This document shows positions 34,995 to 43,559 of a stretch of 64,000 bases of DNA, one piece after another. A program made the translations under genes and the position numbers. The notes below the pieces were generated by a model. The model had not been told where the DNA came from. It did no database searches and was given only the letters and a program-made list of their open reading frames with translations. Position 1 is the stretch's first letter. The number at the start of each line of letters is the position of its first letter. Source of the stretch: Bacillus sp. SA1-12 (lineage in GTDB: Bacteria; Bacillota; Bacilli; Bacillales; Bacillaceae); NCBI RefSeq assembly GCF_000981385.1, contig NZ_LATZ01000119.1, positions 248,001 to 312,000 on the forward strand. The letters run 5' to 3'.

Positions 34995-35180
34995 TTACTT
35001 ACTAAATAAACCTTTTACGCCGTAATAAAGTAAGACTAGTGAGAAGACTAAAACTGTTAGTATGCCAAGAATATCAGTAAATGGTGAAACGCTTTCAAGA
35101 AATGAGCCAGCTAAAGGAACTTTAATAAGTGCAAAACCTGATAAAATCGTAGCAAGGAATAAGAAAATCCGATTATCCAT
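34995..35180 (-). CDS. Small two-helix membrane protein
   Basis: A 61-residue protein with two predicted membrane helices (about 4-22 and 34-55) joined by a short P-F-T-D-I loop. AAGGAGG lies eight bases before the ATG at 35180. No family recognised. It is oriented away from the PyrR-controlled transporter, with a 450-bp shared upstream region. Confidence 0.7.
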   Translation of the reverse strand: MDNRIFLFLATILSGFALIKVPLAGSFLESVSPFTDILGILTVLVFSLVLLYYGVKGLFSK

Positions 35181-35388
35181 GGGTTTTTCCTCCTTCCTAT
35201 GAGATTAATACATTATATGTCGCGAGTATGACAATTATGTCGTTAACGTAAATATAGGAAAAATATTAAATTGAAGGATTGTCCTTTATAAAGTAAGCAT
35301 GAAAAACACGATTTTCGCGGATTGAGCAGTGAGATCAAATTTATATTGAATGATCCAGTTAAACCTGTTAGTATAATATCAACATAAT

Positions 35389-35510
35389 ATTTTTACCTTT
35401 AATACGGTCCAGAGAGGCCGAAAAGGGTGGCAAGCGTAAAACAAGTATGTAATCTTTTTTTGTCTATCTATGCCCTTTTGTCCTCTGTGACCAAAGGGCA
35501 TTTTTGTGTT
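35389..35510 (+). promoter_or_regulatory. PyrR-dependent transcription attenuator
   Basis: G-GTCCAGAGAGGCC (35406-35419) matches the conserved PyrR-binding loop. It is flanked by ACCTTT / AAAGGGT, giving the anti-antiterminator hairpin. A terminator follows: TGCCCTTT (35471-35478) / AAAGGGCA with T residues. CAGAG and AAAAGGG of the binding loop can instead pair with CTCTG and CCCTTTT of the terminator's 5' arm (35473-35487), giving an antiterminator. These three exclusive structures are the hallmark of UMP/UTP-controlled pyr attenuation. A TATAAT is at 35372-35377. Confidence 0.85.
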
Positions 35511-35633
35511 TAATCATGAGTACCTCTTTTAATCAGAGTCCTGTGAGGCTTGAAAAGAGAATGGATGTATTCAACTCCATTCCTTCAAAGTAAAAAGAGT
35601 TAAAATAAGATCACAACGGAGGGTGGAACAACA

Positions 35634-36848
35634 ATGAATTATCGTAAAAAAACAGTTGTAGCATCAGTAGCAGGTTTAACATTGGAAGGCATGGACATCA
35701 TGTTTATTTCCTTTGCGATGTCAATGATTATTTCGGAGTTTAGCATTGATTTAGCGACAGGCGGTCTAATTTCGTCTATTACCAATATCGGAATGCTTAT
35801 TGGCGGGGTTTTATTCGGAATTTTAGCCGATAAATATGGAAGAGTACGAATTTTTACCTATACCATTATTTTGTTTGCGATTGGTACAGCCTTAACAGGA
35901 CTAGCTACTAATATTGAACAAGTTTACTTATATCGATTCATTGCCGGCTTAGGTGCTGGTGGTGAATATGGGATTGGAATGGCTCTTGTTGCAGAGGCAT
36001 GGCCAAAGAATAAACAAGGAAGAGTTTCATCATATGTAAGTGTAGGTGCCCAATATGGTGTTATTCTAGCAGCCTTGCTAAGCGCCATGATCCTTCCTGT
36101 ATTCGGTTGGAGAGCATTATTCTTTGTTGGTGTACTACCTGTTATTTTTGCTTATATTGTTCGTAAAAACTTAGATGAATCCCCAGAATGGGTAGCTGCT
36201 CAAAAGGAAAAACAGGTTGAAAGCAAAAAAGAGAACGGTAAGTTGCAGAAGTTATTCGAAACACCGAGAATAGCCCTTACAACCGTTACCTTAGCCATCA
36301 TGGCAACTGTGCAGATCGCAGGCTATAATGGATTGATGATCTGGCTGCCATCCATGCTGCAACAATCACAAGGTTTATCAGTGTCTGGTTCAGCCCTTTG
36401 GACAATCAGTACAGCTGTTGGTATGATCATTGGAATGCTGACCTTTGGACAACTTATTGATCGTTTTGGAGCAAAGCGATCATATGGAATATTTCTTCTT
36501 GCTTCAGCATCAGCGGTATTTTTATATTCCTTTGCTGAAGGAAGTGTAGGCGTATTAATCGGCGGTGCGATCGTTGGGTTCTTTTCTAACGGAATGTTTG
36601 CTGGATATGGTGCGTTAATCAGCAGCTTTTATCCTGTACAAGTTCGCAGCACCGCAACAAATACCATTTTTAATTTTGGTAGAGCAGTTGGCGGTCTTTC
36701 GCCAATCCTTGTCGGTTATATTCTGCAAAGTTATGATATGACAATCGCCATGACATATTTAGCAGCATTATATTGCTTATCCTTTATTGTGATGCTCAGC
36801 CTTAAAGAAAAGAAGGAGCTTGGTTCCTTAGAAAAGCATTCTGTTTGA
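35634..36848 (+). CDS. MFS transporter under PyrR control (possible pyrimidine-precursor importer)
   Basis: A 404-residue 12-helix major facilitator. Loop-2 motif G-I-L-A-D-K-Y-G-R-V-R and the helix-4 R-F-I-A-G-L-G-A-G-G-E-Y-G-I-G segment place it near the aromatic-acid/H+ symporter and sugar-porter groups. Those groups carry small organic acids. The PyrR attenuator directly upstream means it is expressed when pyrimidine nucleotides are low. Orotate or a related pyrimidine acid is therefore a reasonable substrate; this is inference. AGGGTGG lies before the ATG, and a strong terminator follows. Confidence 0.87.
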   Translation: MNYRKKTVVASVAGLTLEGMDIMFISFAMSMIISEFSIDLATGGLISSITNIGMLIGGVLFGILADKYGRVRIFTYTIILFAIGTALTGLATNIEQVYLYRFIAGLGAGGEYGIGMALVAEAWPKNKQGRVSSYVSVGAQYGVILAALLSAMILPVFGWRALFFVGVLPVIFAYIVRKNLDESPEWVAAQKEKQVESKKENGKLQKLFETPRIALTTVTLAIMATVQIAGYNGLMIWLPSMLQQSQGLSVSGSALWTISTAVGMIIGMLTFGQLIDRFGAKRSYGIFLLASASAVFLYSFAEGSVGVLIGGAIVGFFSNGMFAGYGALISSFYPVQVRSTATNTIFNFGRAVGGLSPILVGYILQSYDMTIAMTYLAALYCLSFIVMLSLKEKKELGSLEKHSV

Positions 36849-36857
36849 TAGGTTAAA

Positions 36858-36897
36858 TAAAAAAAGTGTTACCACTTTGCGGTAACACTTTTTTTAT
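36858..36897 (+). terminator. Terminator of the PyrR-controlled transporter gene
   Basis: AAAAAAAGTGTTACC / GGTAACACTTTTTTT, a perfect 15-bp stem. From 36898 to 37245 I see no gene; TTATTGGTC (36944) and GACCAATAA (36985) form an inverted repeat of unknown meaning. Confidence 0.9.
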
Positions 36898-37245
36898 TAG
36901 CAGATAAGGAATAGATATAGGTTGGACGGATATTTGATAAGTGTTATTGGTCTATGCTAACTAAAGTAAAAGTAAGGAAACAATGACCAATAACTATCTC
37001 ATCTATGGTAAAATATAGAAAAATGTTATGGTGAGTGGATTTTTTTGTGGGGAATAGTTCCGCACGATACATACCTTGCTTGACTATTCATTATCTGCAT
37101 AGTGATTGAAACCGAAGTAAGAAGAGGGATTAACAGTTCAATTAAGGTGGTTATCTTGAAATAAAGCAAGGATTGATATATGAAAAAATATTACAAGTTT
37201 GAATACATTTCATTAATCAATTAGTGGATAGGTGGATGAACACAA

Positions 37246-37710
37246 ATGGATATTCGAAATTCGGTAAAGGCAATTATCATAAGTGAAGATAAAGTTCTAT
37301 TAACAAAAAATCAAGATAATGAGGGATTTTTTTATCTTTATCCTGGTGGTGGTCAGGAACATGGTGAAACATTTCATCATGCACTCATAAGAGAGTGTTT
37401 GGAGGAAATAGGGCATTCAGTAGAAATAGGAAAACTTCTTCATATTCGTGAATATATCGGTAAAAACCACGAGTATTCTGCATTCGATTATCATGTTCAT
37501 CAGGTGGAGTATTATTTTGTTTGTAACCTTATGAATGAAATAAATAATCATACTAAACCTACTAATCCTGACGCCAAACAAGTCGGTATTGAATGGATAG
37601 CTTTAAATGAATTGCATAACTACCGGGTTTATCCGAGAGGACTAAGCAACTATATAAAAAAGTACAATGACGGTAAGCAAACACAAGTATATTTAGGTGA
37701 TATTAATTAA
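37246..37710 (+). CDS. Nudix hydrolase
   Basis: A 154-residue single-domain Nudix protein. The box is complete: G-G-G-Q-E-H-G-E-T, then R-E-C-L-E-E-I-G (Gx5Ex7REUxEExGU). It cleaves nucleoside-diphosphate-linked compounds with Mg2+; substrate unknown. A-x-x-x-S-E-D-K-V-L-L-T-K is the usual first strand. AGGTGG lies about ten bases before ATG 37246. From 37711 to 38101 there is nothing recognisable. Confidence 0.88.
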   Translation: MDIRNSVKAIIISEDKVLLTKNQDNEGFFYLYPGGGQEHGETFHHALIRECLEEIGHSVEIGKLLHIREYIGKNHEYSAFDYHVHQVEYYFVCNLMNEINNHTKPTNPDAKQVGIEWIALNELHNYRVYPRGLSNYIKKYNDGKQTQVYLGDIN

Positions 37711-38101
37711 TTGCCAAAAGGCTTAAAGGATTTTGCAATTTAGGTTTATTGAATGAATCATCTAATATGGTAATAGCTTGATATTCATTTAGGATGTAAG
37801 TTTTGGAAAAAGATATGGGACAGTGGTAAACTTATTAATATAGGATGACAGCAAGGAGGGACTAAAATTAAGTTCATTTACCTTCCTGCTACTAATAATT
37901 ATTCCTGATGTTTTGATAAAATTCTTTTAGCATGATATGACTTACTAAAGTGTAGTTGGATGAAAAATTGGTCAAGCTTTAATAAAAGTTCATTGAGTTT
38001 ATAGAAAATGGAGCATGTGAAAAATGAACCTCTGTTTGTACATATAAGAGAATTAGACTCAGATAATTGAGAATATAAAAATGATAGAATGGGGAATGAA
38101 T

Positions 38102-38509
38102 ATGACACCGCCAAAACATATCGTTTCAGCTGCTGCGATTGTTTTAAATAACCGACAGGAAATCCTGTTAATTAAAGGACCGCGCAGGGGATGGGAGATG
38201 CCTGGCGGTCAGGTTGAAGAAGGTGAGTCCTTGAAGACCGCTGCCATTAGAGAAACAAAGGAGGAATCCGGGATAGATATTGAGATTATAAGATTTTGTG
38301 GGATATTTCAAAATGTAAACGGTTCAATATGCAACACTTTGTTTTTAGGTACTCCAATCGGGGGAAATCTCTCTACTAGTCCTGAAAGTTTAGAAGTAGG
38401 ATTTTTCCCAATCAATCAAGCCCTGGAAATGGCTACATGGAAGAACTTTAGACAAAGAATTGAGTATTGTTTAAATGACGGTTTACAGCCATTTTATATT
38501 GAATTTTAA
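38102..38509 (+). CDS. Nudix hydrolase
   Basis: A 135-residue Nudix protein with an intact box: G-G-Q-V-E-E-G-E-S-L then R-E-T-K-E-E-S-G-I. It is probably a housecleaning or nucleotide-sugar pyrophosphatase. I choose ATG 38102, six bases after GGGGA; ATG 38081 and 38096 in the same frame are poorly placed relative to it. A VOC gene follows 56 bases downstream in the same direction. Confidence 0.87.
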   Translation: MTPPKHIVSAAAIVLNNRQEILLIKGPRRGWEMPGGQVEEGESLKTAAIRETKEESGIDIEIIRFCGIFQNVNGSICNTLFLGTPIGGNLSTSPESLEVGFFPINQALEMATWKNFRQRIEYCLNDGLQPFYIEF

Positions 38510-38565
38510 GAGATCAAACTAGAAGGTAAAAATACATGAATAGCTCTTACCAAGGAGGTAAAACC

Positions 38566-38979
38566 ATGGAACCGCGAATTACGGTGTTTACGTTAGGCGT
38601 AGATGATTTGGAAAGGTCTTTAACATTTTATCGAGACGGTCTAGGGTTCCCTACAAAAGGAATTGAAGGCAAAGAATTTGAACACGGTGCTGTTGCCTTT
38701 TTCGATCTTCAGGAAGGCTTAAAGCTTGCAATATGGAATCGAAAGGATGTTGCACATGAAGCAAAAATACCTTTGGCAGCCCCAAGCCCGACCGAATTTA
38801 CAATTGGTCACAATGTAGGGAGTAAAGAAGAAGTAGATTTGGTCATGGAGCAAGCTAAAAATGCTGGTGCTATCATAACGGATCCAGCTCATGAAACCTT
38901 TTGGGGAGGCTATTCAGGACATTTTCAAGATCCTGATGGACATTTATGGGAAGTAGTTTGGAACCCGCATTGGGTCTAA
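38566..38979 (+). CDS. VOC (glyoxalase/bleomycin resistance) family protein
   Basis: A 137-residue VOC domain. V-D-D-L-E-R-S-L-T-F-Y-R-D-G-L-G-F at the start and F-Q-D-P-D-G-H-L-W-E-V-V-W-N-P near the end are the family hallmarks; the latter carries a metal-ligand Glu. Function unspecified. ATG 38566 is seven bases after AAGGAGG; the frame is open from 38536. Confidence 0.87.
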   Translation: MEPRITVFTLGVDDLERSLTFYRDGLGFPTKGIEGKEFEHGAVAFFDLQEGLKLAIWNRKDVAHEAKIPLAAPSPTEFTIGHNVGSKEEVDLVMEQAKNAGAIITDPAHETFWGGYSGHFQDPDGHLWEVVWNPHWV

Positions 38980-39163
38980 AAACGGTTTTTTAGAACTTTT
39001 TACCGGAAGTATAATCCGTATTTCAGCCTTTAGGCAGCTAAGTTGATAAGTGGGGAATAACTGCCGGTAAAGATACAACGAAGAATTGTTTTTTTAAGTC
39101 AGGCGAAACGTTAGGATGTAACATTTTTTGTGAGATAAGTCTTAGTTTAATGGAGTGGTTTTG

Positions 39164-39721
39164 GTGGTGAAAAGCATTTATCTTGTAAGACATTGTGAAG
39201 CAAAAGGGCAGGATGCCAGTGCTGAACTTACAACCCGGGGTTTTAACCAAGCAATAGAACTTTCCAACTTTTTTGCAGAATTAACAGTTGAACGAATAAT
39301 TTCGAGTCCATATAAGCGAGCAATTCAAAGTGTCCAGCCGCTTGCTAAACGATTAGAAATTGAAATAGAGAGTCATACACAATTGACAGTACGTATTTTA
39401 AGTACGTGTAATCTACCGGATTGGTATGAAAAATTGAAAATAACTTTTGATGATCTCGGAGTAAAGTTTGAGGGTGGCGAATCTAGTCAAGAAGCCATGC
39501 AGCGAATCTTAGCGGTCGTCGAAGAAGAATTTCGAAGTGAATGTGACCACTCAGTGATTGTAACACATGGCAATTTATTGTCATTGCTTTTACATCATTA
39601 TAATAAAGAATTCGGATTCGACGAATGGAAAAACCTTAGCAACCCTGACGTTTTTCTATTAAAAAAAGAGAATGACAACGTAATGTTTGAACGAATTTGG
39701 ATTAAAAATGATAAAAGTTAG
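39164..39721 (+). CDS. Histidine phosphatase family protein
   Basis: A 185-residue phosphoglycerate-mutase-like phosphatase. The catalytic R-H is in Y-L-V-R-H-C-E; the second catalytic His is in V-I-V-T-H-G-N. S-S-P-Y-K-R-A-I-Q-S carries the conserved Arg. Substrate unknown. GGAG at 39152-39155 best supports GTG 39164; GTG 39155, TTG 39161 and GTG 39167 are in the same frame. Confidence 0.86.
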   Translation: MVKSIYLVRHCEAKGQDASAELTTRGFNQAIELSNFFAELTVERIISSPYKRAIQSVQPLAKRLEIEIESHTQLTVRILSTCNLPDWYEKLKITFDDLGVKFEGGESSQEAMQRILAVVEEEFRSECDHSVIVTHGNLLSLLLHHYNKEFGFDEWKNLSNPDVFLLKKENDNVMFERIWIKNDKS

Positions 39722-39759
39722 TGCATTAAAATACTAATAAAATATAATGTGAATGTAGG

Positions 39760-39795
39760 GAGGAAGGCAAATTGCCTTCCTTTTACTTTTTATAC
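39760..39795 (+). terminator. Terminator after histidine phosphatase gene
   Basis: AGGAAGGCAA / TTGCCTTCCT perfect stem followed by TTTACTTTTT. Confidence 0.78.
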
Positions 39796-39867
39796 TGCTT
39801 TTATATTTGAACCTCTTTTCTATTTGTTTTAGGACAAAGAGGAGGGAAAATTAATTTTCAACATTTC

Positions 39868-40413
39868 TTATTGCTCTTTTAGTTCAGCAAATCTGTTTCT
39901 TGAAGCAAGGTAATGTGCAATTAAATACATGATAAATTGAATGATAAATGAATAAAAATAATTCCATTTTACTGGGTCATATATCCCGAGTGCCTGTACT
40001 ATTGGTAAAGCAATCAAGGAAAATACTGCAAAAGCTAAAGCTTTAAGGAAAGGATTAATCTTTGGCTTAATTTGTAAAATAAACATCACCGTAATTGGCA
40101 GAACTGAAAAACTAAAAGGGGTGTAGGTTGGCAAGATCGGAATGACTTCATAATCATACTTCCACAATCCAAAAAATGTCCCTACATAGTCCAATGTTGA
40201 AGAAGCAAATGCAACAAAAATTCCAGCATAGTGCAGTCTATCAACACTATTTCTTTTTCTAAATTTAAACCAAAGCATGTAGGGCAAAATGAACAGAAAA
40301 ACACCTACCCACCAATGATAGGTGAATAATGTTTTATCAGACCATGCTTTGATTATTTCTTCATTAAGTTTCATATTTTTTTTATAAAACTCGGAAAATG
40401 TATCGAAAATCAT
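39868..40413 (-). CDS. CBO0543-like integral membrane protein
   Basis: A 181-residue protein with about five predicted membrane helices. The W-W-V-G-V-F-L-F-I-L-P start, the Y-x-G-x-F-x-x-x-x-S-x-x-D-Y-V-G segment and the C-terminal I-Y-D-P-x-K-W-N-Y-x-Y-S-F with A-H-Y-L-A-S-R-N-R-F match the CBO0543 family of Bacillus/Clostridium. Function unknown. I start it at ATG 40413 behind GAGGGA; the frame is open to 40452. It is divergent from the Fur-box operon. Confidence 0.75.
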   Translation of the reverse strand: MIFDTFSEFYKKNMKLNEEIIKAWSDKTLFTYHWWVGVFLFILPYMLWFKFRKRNSVDRLHYAGIFVAFASSTLDYVGTFFGLWKYDYEVIPILPTYTPFSFSVLPITVMFILQIKPKINPFLKALAFAVFSLIALPIVQALGIYDPVKWNYFYSFIIQFIMYLIAHYLASRNRFAELKEQ

Positions 40414-40509
40414 ATTAGTCCCTCGTATTTGTTTTACCTTTAAAATGGACATAAAAAATCAATTATATTCATTAAAAAAGAAATACTTATTCTATAAAGA
40501 AAAGGTTAG

Positions 40510-40570
40510 TTGACAAGTGTTATTTCAGCTTCATATAATCATTTATAGATGATATTGAGAATCATTATTA
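40510..40570 (+). promoter_or_regulatory. Sigma-A promoter with Fur box
   Basis: TTGACA (40510-40515) and TATAAT (40534-40539), 18 bp apart. TGAGAATCATTATTA at 40556-40570 matches the 7-1-7 Fur consensus TGATAATNATTATCA at 12 of 14 defined positions. It lies just past the expected transcription start, so Fur would block transcription when iron is sufficient. Confidence 0.78.
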
Positions 40571-40593
40571 ATTAAGTTTCGGAGGAGAAGAAT

Positions 40594-41229
40594 TTGCTAA
40601 AGCAAAAAAATAAAACTGAATTACATGTAGTAAATGGGGAGGGAGTAGAAAACTTTACATTCCGCCATGTCCAGTTTGAGAATGACTTGGATTTACTTTA
40701 TGACTGGATGCACCAAAAACATATTGCACCGTTTTGGAAGCTCAATCTTCCTATCCTTGAGTTTAAAGAATGGTTACGTAATTCGATTGAAGCGAAGCAT
40801 AAAGATATTTATATTGGTTCCTTTAATGAAATACCTGTATGTTATTTGGTTGCATACTCGGTTAAAGATGATCCGATAAGGGAGTATTACGATTATCAGA
40901 CAGGTGATCTAGGTATGCACTTGCTGATCGGTCCACAAGCTTTTTTAAATAAAGATGATGGATTATCTATCATTAGAGCGATGATCATTTTCTTATTCCA
41001 TCAATATGGGGCAAATAGGATTATCGGTGAGCCTGATATCCGCAATCGGATTGTGATACCGATTTTAAACAAGTTAGGTGGAAAAGTAATCGAAAGAATT
41101 GATTTGCATCATAAGAAGGCGTCTTTGATTATTGGGGAGAAAGTATCCATTGAGAAAAAGCTGAAAGAAATGAATATCAAAATAGAAATTATAAATAAAA
41201 TTAATAGTAGAAATGAGTTAATCGAATAA
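40594..41229 (+). CDS. Siderophore-type N-acetyltransferase (IucB/AlcB-like, acyltransferase_8)
   Basis: A 211-residue acetyltransferase of the group that acylates hydroxylated lysine or diamines during hydroxamate siderophore synthesis. The diagnostic W-M-H-Q-x-H-I-A-P-F-W start, G-D-L-G-M-H-L-L-I-G-P and I-I-G-E-P-D-I-R-N segments are all present. A Fur box lies before it. TTG 40594 is seven bases after GGAGGAG. Its stop overlaps the start of the esterase gene by one base, so the two are translationally coupled. No NIS synthetase or monooxygenase is in the window. Confidence 0.85.
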   Translation: MLKQKNKTELHVVNGEGVENFTFRHVQFENDLDLLYDWMHQKHIAPFWKLNLPILEFKEWLRNSIEAKHKDIYIGSFNEIPVCYLVAYSVKDDPIREYYDYQTGDLGMHLLIGPQAFLNKDDGLSIIRAMIIFLFHQYGANRIIGEPDIRNRIVIPILNKLGGKVIERIDLHHKKASLIIGEKVSIEKKLKEMNIKIEIINKINSRNELIE

Positions 41230-42188
41230 TGATAAAAACAGCAGTTAACCCGCAAGTAACGAAATTACTTAAAACGATTAGTAAAAAGATGGTGGAACTT
41301 AACCATCCGCCACTGGATGTGCTTACACCAGAACAATCAAGAGATTATTACAAAATTGCCAGAGGCTATTTCATACCGATTCCAGTTAATAATGTTACGA
41401 TTATAAATACGGTCATTACTTCTAAATCAGGTCATGATATACCTATACGTATCTACACTCCGAAAGGATCTGGACCATTCCCGGTTCTCGTTTACTTTCA
41501 TGGAGGAGGCTGGGTGTTCGGAGATTTAGAAAGCTGTGATAATGTTTGCAGGTATTTTTCAAGTGAGGCAGGAATCGTTGTTGTTTCCGTTGGTTATCGC
41601 TTGTCGCCTGAGCATAAGTATCCAGCTGCCTTACATGATGCCATAGAGGCAGTGGAATGGACCTTTCAACATGTGAGAACACTAAATGGGATTTCAGCGA
41701 GGATTGCTATTGGGGGTGAAAGCTCTGGTGGAAACCTTGCAGCAGCTGCAGCAATCCATTTTAAAGATGATGTATACTGCAAGTTATCACATCAATTCCT
41801 GATTACCCCTGTTATGGATTATAGCTTTGATACACTATCTTATAAAGCAAATTACAAATTCAATTTAACAAATGAGAAAATGCAATGGTTTTGGAGTCAT
41901 TATTTAAATCATCCCTCTGAGGGCTTAGATATATACGCATCACCACTTAAGTTGACATCTATGAAACACCTACCACATACCTTGCTTGTGATAGCTGAAT
42001 TTGATCCCTTAAGAGAAGAGGGTTTAACCTTTGGTGAGAGGATGAAAGAAGATGATGTACAAGTGGAATTATTGTATTATGATGACCTTGTTCATAGTTT
42101 TATTAATATGATTGGGACTGTAGAAAGAGCGAAACAAGCGATTGAAGAAATGACAGCAAAGCTGTGTGAAATGATACATAAAGAATAA
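41229..42188 (+). CDS. Alpha/beta hydrolase, hormone-sensitive-lipase (esterase) family
   Basis: A 319-residue esterase. The oxyanion motif H-G-G-G-W is near residue 91; the nucleophile is in G-E-S-S-G-G; catalytic Asp in E-F-D-P-L-R-E-E-G; His in L-V-H-S-F. These are the HSL-family marks. The start overlaps the acetyltransferase stop (TAATG), putting it under the same Fur-controlled promoter. It could hydrolyse a siderophore ester or remove an acyl group; that role is inferred from the operon only. A terminator follows. Confidence 0.88.
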   Translation: MIKTAVNPQVTKLLKTISKKMVELNHPPLDVLTPEQSRDYYKIARGYFIPIPVNNVTIINTVITSKSGHDIPIRIYTPKGSGPFPVLVYFHGGGWVFGDLESCDNVCRYFSSEAGIVVVSVGYRLSPEHKYPAALHDAIEAVEWTFQHVRTLNGISARIAIGGESSGGNLAAAAAIHFKDDVYCKLSHQFLITPVMDYSFDTLSYKANYKFNLTNEKMQWFWSHYLNHPSEGLDIYASPLKLTSMKHLPHTLLVIAEFDPLREEGLTFGERMKEDDVQVELLYYDDLVHSFINMIGTVERAKQAIEEMTAKLCEMIHKE

Positions 42189-42198
42189 AAATGGTAAA

Positions 42199-42232
42199 TT
42201 AAGGCGCAATTCTTAAAGGAGAGCGCCTTTAA
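42199..42232 (+). terminator. Terminator of the Fur-box operon
   Basis: AAGGCGC / GCGCCTT hairpin with a 15-base loop, then TTAAA. Confidence 0.62.
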
Positions 42233-42369
42233 ACATTGCTGGGAAGAACGTTATTTCCAGAATAATACAAGGTATATCTATCATAAAGTTTGATAAAGGC
42301 AAAATATATGGGTAAGCTTAATGTCTTCCATCAATAACAATAGCTAGCTTCCATAAAGGGGCTGATCGA

Positions 42370-42549
42370 TTGTCTAGAAATAAAAATAAACATTTAATTT
42401 TGTTATTAGGCTTATTATTGCTCATCATTCTTATCGTTAATATACTTCTTTATGTTAAAATTCATATCGTTTATACTTCAGGAATTGGACCATTTTTTCA
42501 GATCGGATTCATCATTTTGGCTATTATCATTCTTTATTTAAAAGGATAA
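42370..42549 (+). CDS. Small two-helix membrane protein (TTG start)
   Basis: A 59-residue open frame from TTG 42370, with AAAGGGG about eight bases upstream, to TAA 42547-42549. A short basic N-terminus (S-R-N-K-N-K-H) precedes a Leu/Ile-rich helix. A short loop (H-I-V-Y-T-S-G-I-G-P-F-F) and a second helix ending Y-L-K-G follow. Codon use and ribosome binding site support a gene; function unknown. Confidence 0.65.
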   Translation: MSRNKNKHLILLLGLLLLIILIVNILLYVKIHIVYTSGIGPFFQIGFIILAIIILYLKG

Positions 42550-42557
42550 ATCATTGT

Positions 42558-42734
42558 ATGATTATTGATGGAAACAACATTATCTTAAATAATATACATG
42601 GTGTATCCCATGTTGACCAGGGGGAAGAAAAGAAGGATGCAACCATATATATGGAACAATTTGAGGGTGATAATCAGAAGGATAAAGATAATGAACCATC
42701 TCATACCCGGGATGACCCGGAAATTGTCCTGTAA
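42558..42734 (+). CDS. Small acidic protein, unknown
   Basis: A 58-residue open frame from ATG 42558 to TAA 42732-42734, starting eight bases after the previous gene. AAAGGA lies 11 bases upstream. It begins M-I-I-D-G-N-N-I-I-L-N-N-I-H-G-V and has a long acidic, Lys/Asp-rich tail. Probably co-transcribed with the two-helix protein. No family recognised. Confidence 0.5.
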   Translation: MIIDGNNIILNNIHGVSHVDQGEEKKDATIYMEQFEGDNQKDKDNEPSHTRDDPEIVL

Positions 42735-42884
42735 TGACTGTAAAACGCACGATTAACAGCTCCTTATGTTTAGTCAATTTATAATGTATGTTACTTAGAG
42801 AGCTTGCGATACTCTAGTGTTTCCAGTGTATAAAAAAGGAAAATGTAGTTATTTATCGAAAATATATAGAAAACAATGTAGAAG

Positions 42885-43535
42885 GTGATTTTCATCGATA
42901 AAATAGACGTTACACAACCAATAATGAAGCAGCTCATACCTGAGTCGTCTGATTTAATGAATTATCTAAAAGAAGAAGACACTGTTGATTACTCGCATCC
43001 AATGATTCAAAGTAAGGTACATGAATTGTTTTATCAGGAGATGTCAGAGGTAGAAAGGGTAAAAACAGCCTTTGAATTTGTTAGGGATCAAGTATCTCAT
43101 TCCTGGGATATTCAGAGTAATAGAGTAACCTGTAAAGCTTCAGAGGTTCTTCAGTATAAAGAAGGCATTTGTTATGCAAAATCAAATTTGTTCGCAGCCT
43201 TATTAAGGGCCGTACAAATACCTGTAGGGTTTTGTTATCAAAGATTAATGATATTTGATACGCCTGATAAAGGATACTCCCTTCATGCGCTTAATGGTGT
43301 TTATTTAACTTCAATCAATCGCTGGATCCGATTAGATACCAGGGGAAATAAACCAGGAGTACAAGCTGAATTTTCTTTAAGGGAGGAAAAATTAGCATTT
43401 CAAGTTAGAGAAGAGCTTGATGAAATAGACTATCCTACCATATATACTTCTCCTAATCAAAAAACTCTTGCATCATTAAAATCAAACAAAGATGCATTAA
43501 ATATGTATATAAATGATTTACCTGATTTTTTGTAA
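42885..43535 (+). CDS. Transglutaminase-like cysteine protease-fold protein
   Basis: A 216-residue transglutaminase-like domain. The triad is visible: Cys in E-G-I-C-Y-A-K-S, His in Y-S-L-H-A-L-N-G-V and Asp in R-L-D-T-R-G-N. Such proteins hydrolyse or transfer amide bonds; substrate unknown. The start is odd. GTG 42885 is in frame but sits inside the strongest ribosome binding site (AAGGTGAT, 42882-42889). That site is ideally placed for a codon at 42894, which is ATC. Either GTG or a rare ATC start is used, or an ATG was lost. Confidence 0.82.
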   Translation: MIFIDKIDVTQPIMKQLIPESSDLMNYLKEEDTVDYSHPMIQSKVHELFYQEMSEVERVKTAFEFVRDQVSHSWDIQSNRVTCKASEVLQYKEGICYAKSNLFAALLRAVQIPVGFCYQRLMIFDTPDKGYSLHALNGVYLTSINRWIRLDTRGNKPGVQAEFSLREEKLAFQVREELDEIDYPTIYTSPNQKTLASLKSNKDALNMYINDLPDFL

Positions 43536-43559
43536 TTCGGATTTATTTTTTGAGTTATA

